The position numbers and the translations under genes were made by a program. A DNA stretch of 34,860 bases from Chromobacterium piscinae (GTDB lineage Bacteria; Pseudomonadota; Gammaproteobacteria; Burkholderiales; Chromobacteriaceae), in contig NZ_JAJOHV010000024.1 in the NCBI RefSeq assembly GCF_021129175.1, positions 1 to 34,860 of the forward strand, written 5' to 3'. The notes beneath the pieces are model-generated. The model had not been told where the DNA came from, did no database searches, and saw only the letters and a program-made list of their open reading frames with translations. Positions 28,214-34,860 of this stretch are shown here, piece after piece; the first letter of the stretch is position 1, and each line of letters starts with the position of its first letter.

Positions 28214-28233
28214 GCCCGCCGCTCGCGGCGGGC
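28214..28233 (-). other. Intercistronic stem-loop in the efflux operon
   Basis: GCCCGCCGC (28214-28222) and GCGGCGGGC (28225-28233) form a perfect inverted repeat in the 81-base gap between the channel gene and the adaptor gene. No T-run follows on the minus strand. It may slow 3' decay of the channel mRNA or lower read-through to the pump genes. Confidence 0.45.
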
Positions 28234-28252
28234 GATGCGTGTGTTCTGTCGG

Positions 28253-29770
28253 TCAGTCGGCGGCCGCCGGCTGCTTCCACCAGCCGCCGCCCAGCGCCAC
28301 GAACAGCGCCGCGGTGTCGCTATAGCGGGCGGCCTGGGCCTGGATCAGGCCGATTTTTGCCTGCTGGTAGCTGCGTTCGGCGTCCAGCAGGGCCAGGTAG
28401 CTGATGCCGCCCAGCTTGTATTGCCGGGTATGCACCTCCAGCGACTCGCGCGCCTGGGACTCGGCGTCGGCCTGGGCCTTCAGCGCCATGGCGTCGGCCT
28501 CCACCGCGCGCAGGCTGTCGGCGACATTCTGGAAGCCCTTCAGCACGGTCGCCCGGTACTGCGCCTCCGCCTGCCGATAGGCCGCCTCGGCCGCGCGGCG
28601 CTTGGCGCTGAGCGCGCCGCCGTTGAACAGCGGCTGCAGCAGCCCGCCGGTTACGTTCCACAAGGTGTTGCCGACGTCCATGCTCGGCAATACCGTGTGC
28701 TGGGTGCCGTAGCTGCCGTTGAGGGTGATCTGCGGGTACTGGTTCGCCGTGGCGACGCCGACATTGGCGCTGGCCTGGTGCAGCAGCGCTTCGCTGGCGC
28801 GGATGTCCGGGCGTTGGCGGGCGAGGTCGGACGGCAGCGACACCGGCAGTTCGTCCGGCAGCTTCAGCGATTCCAGCCGGAACTCCGGCAGGCCGCCTTC
28901 GCCGGGGAAGCGGCCCACCAGCGTCGCCAGCAGGTTGCGGGTTTGCGCCAGCGCCTTTTCCAGCGGCGGCAGCTGGGCGCGGGTCTGCGCCACCAGCGTG
29001 CCCTGGCTCAGCGACGCGGAGCGGGCCTGGGCGCCGAGCGCCACCTGCTTGTCGACGATGGCCAATTGGGCTTCTTGCGCCTTCAGCAATTCCCGCGTGG
29101 ACTGTAATTGGCCGCGCAGCGAAGCTTCCTGAACCGCGGCGGTGACGACGTTGGCGACCAGCGTCTGGTAGGTGGCCTCGGTTTGGAAGCGCTGGTAGTC
29201 GGCCGCCGCCATCAGGCCTTCCAGCTGGCGCCGGGAGCCGCCGAACAGGTCAAGCGTGTACGACACGTTGACGGTGGCGCTGTAGACGTTGAATTCGCTG
29301 GGATTGGTGCCGGTCAGGATCGCGCGCTGCCGGCCGCCGCCCAACTGGGCGTTGACATTGGGGAACAGCAGGCTGCCCGAGGCGGCGTTGTAGTTCTCGC
29401 GGGTCTGGACCAGCGCCGCCTGAGCGGCTTCCAGCGTGGGGTTGTGCTCCAGCGCGGCGCGGATCAGCTGGTCTAGTTCCGGCGAGCGGAACAGCGTCCA
29501 CCATTGCGCGGGCAGTTCGCCGCCGTTGAGCAGCCGTTGGCTGGCGCCGGCGGGGCCGGCTTGTTCGGCGCTGGCGGTGGCTGTCGGCAGCGGCGACTCA
29601 GAATAGCCGCGCTTGGCGGCATCCGGAAGGATGGGGGATTTGAAATCTGGGCCGACCGCGCAGCCGGCCTGGGACAGAACCAGGGCAAGCAGCGCGAGGC
29701 GGCGCCAGGGGTGCCTGCCAACGGCGGCTTGCCGCCGACGGGCGGATGGAGGATTGGATCTGGAATACAC
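28253..29770 (-). CDS. RND efflux outer-membrane factor lipoprotein
   Basis: This 505-residue protein belongs to the TolC/OprM-type channel lipoproteins (NodT family). The signal peptide ends in the lipobox L-S-Q-A-G-C with the lipidated cysteine at 37, followed by A-V-G-P-D-F-K, the usual start of this family. The body shows the duplicated coiled-coil and barrel pattern, with S-Y-T-L-D-L-F-G-G in the first half and R-P-D-I-R-A-S-E-A-L-L in the second. The GTG at 29770 is chosen because AGGAG lies 6 bases upstream; an ATG at 29869 would put more than 30 extra residues before the signal peptide. It is the first of three efflux genes. Confidence 0.92.
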   Translation of the reverse strand: MYSRSNPPSARRRQAAVGRHPWRRLALLALVLSQAGCAVGPDFKSPILPDAAKRGYSESPLPTATASAEQAGPAGASQRLLNGGELPAQWWTLFRSPELDQLIRAALEHNPTLEAAQAALVQTRENYNAASGSLLFPNVNAQLGGGRQRAILTGTNPSEFNVYSATVNVSYTLDLFGGSRRQLEGLMAAADYQRFQTEATYQTLVANVVTAAVQEASLRGQLQSTRELLKAQEAQLAIVDKQVALGAQARSASLSQGTLVAQTRAQLPPLEKALAQTRNLLATLVGRFPGEGGLPEFRLESLKLPDELPVSLPSDLARQRPDIRASEALLHQASANVGVATANQYPQITLNGSYGTQHTVLPSMDVGNTLWNVTGGLLQPLFNGGALSAKRRAAEAAYRQAEAQYRATVLKGFQNVADSLRAVEADAMALKAQADAESQARESLEVHTRQYKLGGISYLALLDAERSYQQAKIGLIQAQAARYSDTAALFVALGGGWWKQPAAAD

Positions 29771-29807
29771 AGCGTGCTCCTGAATGTGCAGGAATGCCGC
29801 GCGGCCA

Positions 29808-29957
29808 TCATTCGGATCTGCGGCCTTCCCCGATTTCTTTCCTTGCGAGGGCTCTCTTGGGCGGAGCAAGGGAATGAAGTCCGTATGCTCTCTGGATTTT
29901 GCCCATATGTCTACTGGGTTGATGATGTGGTTTTATGAATGTCGTCTTGTTGAACAT
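29808..29957 (-). CDS. Possible small basic protein upstream of the efflux operon
   Basis: This is a 49-codon frame starting with ATG, preceded by GGAG at an 8-base spacing. It ends 37 bases before the efflux channel start on the same strand. The product is basic with no membrane segment or recognised motif (it opens M-F-N-K-T-T-F-I-K). It may be a small leader protein of the efflux operon or a chance frame. The only support is the ribosome-binding site and its position. Confidence 0.25.
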   Translation of the reverse strand: MFNKTTFIKPHHQPSRHMGKIQRAYGLHSLAPPKRALARKEIGEGRRSE

Positions 29958-30001
29958 GACTGTCGCTCCCATTTGACCCAACGGCCGCGATGAACTGAGG
30001 G

Positions 30002-30775
30002 TTAGACGGATGACAGCCATTGCCGCGCGGCGGCGGCCGGCACCATGCCTTCGCGGCTGATCAGATGATCCAGCCAAGCGACGGTCCGGTTGCCCAGCCG
30101 CAGCGCGCGCAAGTCGTCTACGGCCGCTGGCGGCAGGCGGGCCAGCGCGGCCTTGCGAATGAGCAGCGTCGCCTGGTCTTGGCCGCGCAACAGGTTTTCC
30201 GGATCGGCCAGTTCGCGGATGCGGTGGCGCCAGTGCAGGAATTGCGGCTGCCACAGCGGCACTACCGTCCAGTCGCGCCGCGCGACGGCTTGCTCGAACG
30301 CGGAGACGCAGTCCTCCAGGCTGCCGTTTTCGAAATGGTAGCCATCCTCGCCCAGCCGGTAGCGGGAGATGATTTCGCGGGAGAAGCGGCTGATGCCGGC
30401 GCCGGGATTGATGCCCTGTATTTTCTTGATCATCCGCGCCGAGACTTCCGGCTTTTTCAGGTCGGCGATTTCGGCCACCGCTTCCGCCGGCACATAGTCG
30501 GGCACGCCCCACAGCGCGTAGGGGGAATACAGCGCGGCCAGTTTTTCGATTTGGTTCTCGATGGGCGCGAGATAGGCGCCGTGGCTGCCGGGCAGCCAGG
30601 CGCTGCACAACATGTCGCCTTGGCCGGCAGCCAGCAGTTCGAATGCGCGCTCGTGCGGCGCGCGGCGTTCTTCGACCTCCACGCCGTGCCGCTCCAGAAC
30701 GGCGGCCACCGCCGCGGCGCTGGCGGCATGGAAGGACAGGTCTATCGTGATCAGGGTGAGGCGGGGCGCATTCAT
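30002..30775 (-). CDS. Glycine betaine/choline-type substrate-binding protein, no signal peptide
   Basis: This 257-residue protein resembles the OpuAC/ProX-type binding proteins of quaternary-amine ABC transporters. Supporting features are the C-S-A-W-L-P-G-S-H-G-A-Y-L segment, Y-A-L-W-G-V-P-D-Y-V, the G-I-N-P-G-A-G segment and V-V-P-L-W-Q-P-Q-F-L-H-W. The tryptophans of these segments could form the aromatic cage for a trimethylammonium group. It starts directly with the first strand (R-L-T-L-I-T-I-D-L-S), with no signal peptide or lipobox. No permease or ATPase gene is adjacent. It may therefore be a cytoplasmic binding protein or enzyme-like offshoot, or the start may be misjudged. The tandem repeat upstream leaves no clear ribosome-binding site. 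Confidence 0.8.
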   Translation of the reverse strand: MNAPRLTLITIDLSFHAASAAAVAAVLERHGVEVEERRAPHERAFELLAAGQGDMLCSAWLPGSHGAYLAPIENQIEKLAALYSPYALWGVPDYVPAEAVAEIADLKKPEVSARMIKKIQGINPGAGISRFSREIISRYRLGEDGYHFENGSLEDCVSAFEQAVARRDWTVVPLWQPQFLHWRHRIRELADPENLLRGQDQATLLIRKAALARLPPAAVDDLRALRLGNRTVAWLDHLISREGMVPAAAARQWLSSV

Positions 30776-30776
30776 G

Positions 30777-30818
30777 TTGTAGGGCCGGAAAGGCCGCTTG
30801 TAGGGCCGGAAAGGCCGC
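30777..30818. repeat. Tandem 21-base repeat, two perfect copies
   Basis: Two identical adjacent 21-base units (30777-30797 and 30798-30818) begin with TTGTAGGGCC and end with AAAGGCCGC. Each contains GGCC-ggaaa-GGCC, which can fold into a small hairpin. The array ends one base before the start codon of the minus-strand binding-protein gene, where the ribosome-binding site should be. Confidence 0.9.
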
Positions 30819-30892
30819 GCGTCGGCGGCCGGGTTGGGAAAGGTGCGCCAGTCTCGGCCTGCCCGCGGCGGGCCGCTCTCGGCGCGACGGGG

Positions 30893-31906
30893 TCAGAAAC
30901 CGCTGAGCACGATCTTGCCTTTGGCGGTATTGCTTTCCAGCAGCGCGTGGGCGCGCTTGAGGTTGGCGGCGTTGATCGCGCCGAAGCGCTCGGAGACCGT
31001 GCTCTTGACGATGCCGGCGTCCACCAACCGCGCCAGCTCGGTCAGCAGCTTGTGCTGTTCGATCTGATCGTCGGTATCGAACATCGATCGGGTGTACATG
31101 AATTCCCAGTGCAGCGAGAGGCTCTTGCGCTTCAGCTGGGCAATGTCCAGCGCGGCCGGGTCGTCGATCAGCGCGAGCTTGCCTTGCGGCGCCAGCGATT
31201 CGACGATTTCGCTGAAGTGCTGGTCGGTCTGGTTCAGGCTGGCCACGTAGTCGACCTGATCGACGCCGATGCGCTTGAGCTCCCGGCTCAGCGGCTGGCG
31301 GTGGTCGATCACGTGATGCGCGCCTAGTTCTTTGACCCAGGCCTGGGTTTCCAGCCGCGAGGCGGTGCCGATGACGGTGAGGCCGGTCAGCTGGCGCGCC
31401 AGCTGGACCAGGATGGAGCCGACGCCGCCCGCCGCGCCGACCACCAACAGCTTCTCGCCGGATGGCTGCTGGTTGGCCGGCACCTGCAGGCGGTCGAACA
31501 GCAATTCCCAGGCGGTGATGGCGGTCAGCGGCAGCGCGGCGGCGGTTTCGAAGTCCAGGCTGTCCGGCATGTGGCCGACGATGCGCTCGTCCACCGCGTG
31601 CAGCTCGCTGTTGGCGCCGGGCCGTTGCAGCGCGCCGGCGTACCAGACGCGGTCTCCCGGCTGGAACAAGCTGGTCTTAGCCCCGACGGCCTTCACCACG
31701 CCAGCGGCGTCCCAGCCCAGCACGCGGGCTTGGCCGGCTTCCGGCGCCATATTGGCGCGTACTTTGACATCCACCGGGTTGACGGAGATGGCTTTCACTT
31801 CCACCAGCAGGTCATGCTCGCCGATGGCCGGTTCAGGCAACTGCACGTCCTGCAGCGCTTCTGGGTGGGAGATGGGCAGGCTTTGGTAGTAGGCGACGGC
31901 TTTCAT
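30893..31906 (-). CDS. Zinc-free quinone oxidoreductase-like MDR dehydrogenase
   Basis: This 337-residue enzyme belongs to the medium-chain dehydrogenase/reductase superfamily, in the subgroup often named zinc-binding alcohol dehydrogenase family protein. The start is M-K-A-V-A-Y-Y, then the GroES-like domain with I-S-V-N-P-V-D-V-K-V-R. The NAD(P)-binding motif is V-V-G-A-A-G-G-V-G-S. I do not see the catalytic or structural zinc cysteines, so it likely works as an NADPH quinone or enone reductase. The ATG at 31906 has AGGAAG upstream; the open frame runs further to 31990 without support. It is divergent from a LysR regulator, which probably controls it. Confidence 0.88.
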   Translation of the reverse strand: MKAVAYYQSLPISHPEALQDVQLPEPAIGEHDLLVEVKAISVNPVDVKVRANMAPEAGQARVLGWDAAGVVKAVGAKTSLFQPGDRVWYAGALQRPGANSELHAVDERIVGHMPDSLDFETAAALPLTAITAWELLFDRLQVPANQQPSGEKLLVVGAAGGVGSILVQLARQLTGLTVIGTASRLETQAWVKELGAHHVIDHRQPLSRELKRIGVDQVDYVASLNQTDQHFSEIVESLAPQGKLALIDDPAALDIAQLKRKSLSLHWEFMYTRSMFDTDDQIEQHKLLTELARLVDAGIVKSTVSERFGAINAANLKRAHALLESNTAKGKIVLSGF

Positions 31907-32001
31907 TCTGGCTTCCTTTCGTTTGTTCGATCCGGGCGGCGCAGGGTCCGCCTTCGTGATGCCTCGCATGGTATTGCGGTTTGATTTCAAGAAAATCCGG
32001 C

Positions 32002-32021
32002 TAATATATGAATCAGTTTCA
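32002..32021. promoter_or_regulatory. LysR-type binding motif and -10 box in the divergent region
   Basis: TGAATCAGTTTCA (32009-32021) is a T-N11-A inverted repeat (TGAA / TTCA), the form favoured by LysR proteins. It lies 11 bases before the LysR start. TAATAT (32002-32007) beside it could be the -10 box for the regulator, with TTGATT at 31981-31986 as a close-set -35 box. The location fits autoregulation of the LysR gene and control of the divergent oxidoreductase. Confidence 0.45.
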
Positions 32022-32032
32022 AAAAAATTTTG

Positions 32033-32962
32033 ATGAAAATGGTTCGAGTAGACGATTTACAGGTATTCATCCGCGCGGCGGACAACGGCAGCCTGTCGGC
32101 GGCGGCGCGGCAGCTGGATTTGAGCCCGGCGGTGGCCAGCGCCGCCTTGAAGCGGCTGGAACAGGCGCTGGGCGCGCAGCTGCTGGCGCGCTCCACCCGC
32201 AGCCTGAGGCTGACGCTGGCCGGGGAGCGCTATTTGGAACACGCCCGCGGCGCGCTGGACGCGCTGCAGGCGGGCAGGCTGGCGCTGGAGCATGACCGGC
32301 GCGAACTATCCGGCAGCCTGTCGCTGTCGATGCCGTCGGACCTGGGGCGCAACCTGCTTAGGCCCTGGCTGGACGATTTTTTGCGATCGCACCCCGGCTT
32401 GAGCCTGCAGTTGCGGATCAGCGACCGCGTGGCCGATCTCTATCGCCAGCCGGTGGACGTGGCGCTGCGCTATGGCGTGCCCGAGGATTCCAGCCTGGTG
32501 GCGTTGCCGCTGATGCCGGACAACCGCCGCGTGCTGTGCGCGTCGCCGGACTATCTGGTCCGCCATGGCGCGCCGGAGACGCCGCAGGATTTGCGCGGCC
32601 ACCAGTGCCTGAGGATGGTGTTGGGAACGGCGGTGCATGAGCGCTGGAGCTTCGAGCGCGATGGCCAGCGGCAGACGGTGGCGGTGGGGGGGCGCTGGCT
32701 CAGCGATGATGGGGAAGTCGTGCGGCGCTGGGCGTTGGATGGTTGCGGCATCGCCTACAAATCCAGGCTGGACGTGCTGGCCGATCTGCGCGCCGGGCGG
32801 CTGGCGCGCTTGCTGCCCGGCTATGAGACCGAGGCGACGCCCCTGTGCCTGGTGACCCCGCACCGCTTGATGCTGTCGCCGGCGGTGGCGGCGCTGCGCG
32901 CGCATCTGCAACATTGCCTAGAACGGTATCTGGCGGAGCCAGGCGCGGGCGGTGCCGATTGA
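32033..32962 (+). CDS. LysR family transcriptional regulator
   Basis: This 309-residue protein has the standard LysR layout. The N-terminal helix-turn-helix is F-I-R-A-A-D-N-G-S-L-S-A-A-A-R-Q-L-D-L-S, followed by the linker helix with R-L-E-Q-A-L-G-A-Q-L-L-A-R-S-T-R. The effector-binding domain opens with G-S-L-S-L-S-M-P-S-D-L-G-R and has the usual two-lobed pattern. In-frame starts lie at 32030 (TTG), 32033 and 32039 (both ATG), and none has a clear ribosome-binding site; 32033 is a compromise. The group commonly activates or represses a divergent reductase gene in response to quinones or electrophiles, but the effector here is unknown. Confidence 0.93.
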   Translation: MKMVRVDDLQVFIRAADNGSLSAAARQLDLSPAVASAALKRLEQALGAQLLARSTRSLRLTLAGERYLEHARGALDALQAGRLALEHDRRELSGSLSLSMPSDLGRNLLRPWLDDFLRSHPGLSLQLRISDRVADLYRQPVDVALRYGVPEDSSLVALPLMPDNRRVLCASPDYLVRHGAPETPQDLRGHQCLRMVLGTAVHERWSFERDGQRQTVAVGGRWLSDDGEVVRRWALDGCGIAYKSRLDVLADLRAGRLARLLPGYETEATPLCLVTPHRLMLSPAVAALRAHLQHCLERYLAEPGAGGAD

Positions 32963-33016
32963 AACAAGTTTCTTGGGGAGGGAAGGGCCATGTGTATTTT
33001 CCGCGGGGATTCGGGC

Positions 33017-33022
33017 TATAAT
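33017..33022 (+). promoter_or_regulatory. Candidate -10 box of the pcnB-folK promoter
   Basis: This is a perfect TATAAT followed by GC-rich bases, 56 bases upstream of the pcnB start in the 116-base gap after the LysR gene. No convincing -35 box is visible (TGTATT at 32993-32998 is the best at 18 bases). Confidence 0.45.
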
Positions 33023-33078
33023 CGCGACCTTGAATCTCTAACCTTGCGAATCCAGCATTCCAAGCCACTATCTTCCAA

Positions 33079-34431
33079 ATGATCCGCAAGCTCATCCGTA
33101 AAGTTCTGGAATTGCCCATGGGCAAGCGCCGCGGCAAGCCGCGCGTCTATCCGTTGCCGCAACACGGCGTTCGCCGCGATCAGCTCAGCCACGCCGCGCT
33201 GCGCGTGACCTCCCGTCTGCAGGAGGCCGGCTTCTCCGCCTTCGTGGTGGGCGGCGCCGTGCGCGACCTGATGCTGGACGTATCGCCCAAAGATTTCGAC
33301 GTGGCCACCAACGCCACGCCGGAGCAGGTGCACCATCTGTTCCGCCGCTCCCGCATCATCGGCCGCCGTTTCCGCATCGTCCACGTGATGATGGGCCCGG
33401 AAACCATAGAGGTGACCACCTTCCGCGGCGGCAGCGTCGACGACACCAATGAAACCGGCCGCATCATGGCCGACAACAGCTTCGGCAGCCAGGAAGAGGA
33501 CGCCCACCGCCGCGACTTCACCGTCAACGCGCTGTTCTACGACCCGTCCAACGAAACCGTCATCGACTACCACAACGGCGTCAGGGATTTGCACGCCAAG
33601 AAGCTGGTGATGATAGGCCAGCCAGCCCGCCGCTATCAGGAAGACCCGGTGCGCATGCTGCGCGCGGTGCGCCTGGCGGCCAAGCTGGGCTTCGAGATCG
33701 ACGAGGACACCAAGAAGCCGATCCGTTCCCACGCCCATCTGTTGAAGAAGGAGCCGCCGGCCCGCTTGTTCGATGAATTGCTCAAGCTGCTGATGTCCGG
33801 CCACGCCTACGCCTGCCTGAAAAAGCTGCGCGAAGAAGGCCTGGCCCGTGGCGTGTTCCCGCTGCTGGACGCGGTGATGGACGACAAGGGCGGCGAAGAC
33901 GCCTTCCTGAAGCTGAGTCTGGACAGCACCGACGCCCGCCTGCGCGCCGACAAGCCGATTTCCGTAGGATTCCTGTTGGCCACCTTGTTGTGGCGCCAGG
34001 TGGCCCAGGGCTGGCAGCGCCGCTGCGAGGCCGGCGAGAAGACCCTGCCGGCGTTGCTGGACGCCATTTCCGATGTGGAAAACGAACAGGACAATGATTT
34101 CGCCATTCCGCGCCGCTTCAGTGTGACTATGCGCGAAATCTGGACGCTGCAGGCGCGCTTCGACAGCCGCACCGGCGGCCGTCCGTACCGTTTCCTCGAG
34201 CAGCCCCGCTTCCGCGCCGCCTATGACTTCCTGGCGCTGCGCAGCGAGGCCGGCGAAGTGCCGAGCGCCCTGGTCGAGTGGTGGGAGCGCTTCCAGCGCG
34301 CCGACGGCGATGAGTGCGAGCGCCTGATCGCCGAGGCGAAAGAGGGCGGCGCCGAGGAGCCGGCCAAGAAGCGCCGCCGCAGGCGCAGCGGCCGCCGCAA
34401 GCCCGAGGGCGCGGGGGAGAGCGCCGAGTGA
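33079..34431 (+). CDS. pcnB: Poly(A) polymerase I
   Basis: This 450-residue enzyme adds A tails to RNA 3' ends, which speeds RNA decay. The class II nucleotidyltransferase head has V-V-G-G-A-V-R-D-L-M-L (residues 56-66) and the metal-binding D72-F-D74. R-R-D-F-T-V-N-A-L and the R-R-Y-Q-E-D-P-V-R-M-L-R-A-V-R motif follow, both typical of PcnB. The C-terminal half is helical and ends in a very basic tail (K-K-R-R-R-R-R-S-G-R-R-K), likely for RNA binding. The ATG at 33079 fits the family N-terminus, although no Shine-Dalgarno is visible. Its stop overlaps the folK start, a conserved pairing. Confidence 0.94.
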   Translation: MIRKLIRKVLELPMGKRRGKPRVYPLPQHGVRRDQLSHAALRVTSRLQEAGFSAFVVGGAVRDLMLDVSPKDFDVATNATPEQVHHLFRRSRIIGRRFRIVHVMMGPETIEVTTFRGGSVDDTNETGRIMADNSFGSQEEDAHRRDFTVNALFYDPSNETVIDYHNGVRDLHAKKLVMIGQPARRYQEDPVRMLRAVRLAAKLGFEIDEDTKKPIRSHAHLLKKEPPARLFDELLKLLMSGHAYACLKKLREEGLARGVFPLLDAVMDDKGGEDAFLKLSLDSTDARLRADKPISVGFLLATLLWRQVAQGWQRRCEAGEKTLPALLDAISDVENEQDNDFAIPRRFSVTMREIWTLQARFDSRTGGRPYRFLEQPRFRAAYDFLALRSEAGEVPSALVEWWERFQRADGDECERLIAEAKEGGAEEPAKKRRRRRSGRRKPEGAGESAE

Positions 34432-34860
34432 CGCTGGCCTACGTGGCTCTGGGCAGCAACCTGGAGCAGCCGGAACAGCAGGTCAGGGCCGCTCTCGCGG
34501 CCCTTGGCCATTTGGCCGGGACCGAGATGGTCCGCCATTCCTCGCTGTACCGCACCGCGCCGGTCGGTTACGCCGACCAGCCCGATTTCATCAACGCGGT
34601 GGCCTTGCTGGACACCGCGCTTCCGCCCCATCGGCTGCTGGACGAATTGTTGGCGCTGGAGCAACGCTTCGGCCGCGAACGCAGCTTCCGCAACGCGCCA
34701 AGGGTGCTGGATCTTGACTTGTTGTATTACGATGGCGTCTTTCTCGAGGATGAGCGGCTGATCCTGCCTCATCCCCGGATGCATGAGCGCGCCTTCGTGA
34801 TGGCGCCTCTGGCCGAGATCGCCGGCGGATCGACGCTGCCGGGCGTCGGCGACGTGGCCG
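34428..34860 (+). CDS. folK: 2-amino-4-hydroxy-6-hydroxymethyldihydropteridine pyrophosphokinase, 5' part
   Basis: This is the first 144 codons of FolK, which transfers pyrophosphate from ATP to the pterin in folate synthesis. Visible motifs are Y-V-A-L-G-S-N-L at the start, S-S-L-Y-R-T-A-P-V-G-Y with Q-P-D-F-I-N-A-V, the catalytic R-V-L-D-L-D-L-L-Y-Y and L-P-H-P-R-M-H-E-R-A-F-V. The gene starts with a GTG that overlaps the pcnB stop (GTGA), so translation is probably coupled. GGAG lies upstream. The frame runs off the right edge of the window, so the C-terminus is missing. Confidence 0.94.
   Translation, partial: MTLAYVALGSNLEQPEQQVRAALAALGHLAGTEMVRHSSLYRTAPVGYADQPDFINAVALLDTALPPHRLLDELLALEQRFGRERSFRNAPRVLDLDLLYYDGVFLEDERLILPHPRMHERAFVMAPLAEIAGGSTLPGVGDVA

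Noticed and set aside
23999-29770. Naming the efflux operon as a specific Chromobacterium system such as cdeAB-oprM
   Set aside because: No adjacent TetR regulator and no way to confirm identity from the sequence alone, so no symbol is given.

Overview
The window looks like chromosomal DNA of a GC-rich betaproteobacterium of the Neisseriales, most likely Chromobacterium or a close relative. This rests on the dnaX-ybaB-recR order, the recognisable RecR, NadE and PcnB proteins, the pcnB-folK overlap and the strong GC bias at third codon positions. The genus is an inference; no marker such as 16S rRNA is present. I see no insertion sequence, integrase, phage gene or CRISPR array.

Layout. 1-2120 (+): the 3' end of dnaX, ybaB, a SRPBCC-fold gene between two terminator-like hairpins, and recR. 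2128-3189 (+): a promoter, a leader of about 225 bases and a SAM-dependent methyltransferase. 3244-6827 (-): nadE, a lipoprotein gene and lolA, the carrier of outer-membrane lipoproteins. 6901-8028 (+): a FemAB/GNAT-like protein. 8012-8352: a promoter, two identical tRNA-Ser(GGA) genes and a terminator. 8456-8908 (-): a MarR-type regulator, separated by an AT-richer gap from a tyrosinase with a Tat-like leader (9480-10991, +). The next gene (11059-11535, +) encodes a small secreted protein that resembles the tyrosinase's own C-terminal domain.

11845-19638 (+) holds a large two-gene signalling system. One gene encodes a REC-PAS-PAS-GGDEF-EAL response regulator whose cyclic-di-GMP synthesis and breakdown motifs are both intact. 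The other encodes a 1,752-residue CHASE-5xPAS hybrid histidine kinase with two receivers and an Hpt domain. 19667-23926 is a molybdoenzyme module: a YdeP/FdhF-like oxidoreductase, a small winged-helix protein, FdhD and MobA. 23999-29770 (-) is a complete tripartite RND efflux operon in the order outer-membrane factor, periplasmic adaptor, inner-membrane pump.

30002-30775 (-) is an orphan glycine-betaine-type binding protein without a signal peptide, with a tandem 21-base repeat just upstream of its start. 30893-32962 is a divergent pair: a zinc-free quinone reductase-like enzyme and a LysR regulator. The window closes with pcnB (poly(A) polymerase) and the start of folK (+).

The most interesting region is the tyrosinase pair. 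Plant-type polyphenol oxidases carry a C-terminal domain that covers the active site. Here a second, free-standing version of that domain seems to be encoded immediately downstream with its own export signal. The tyrosinase also has unusual spacing in its copper-A site.
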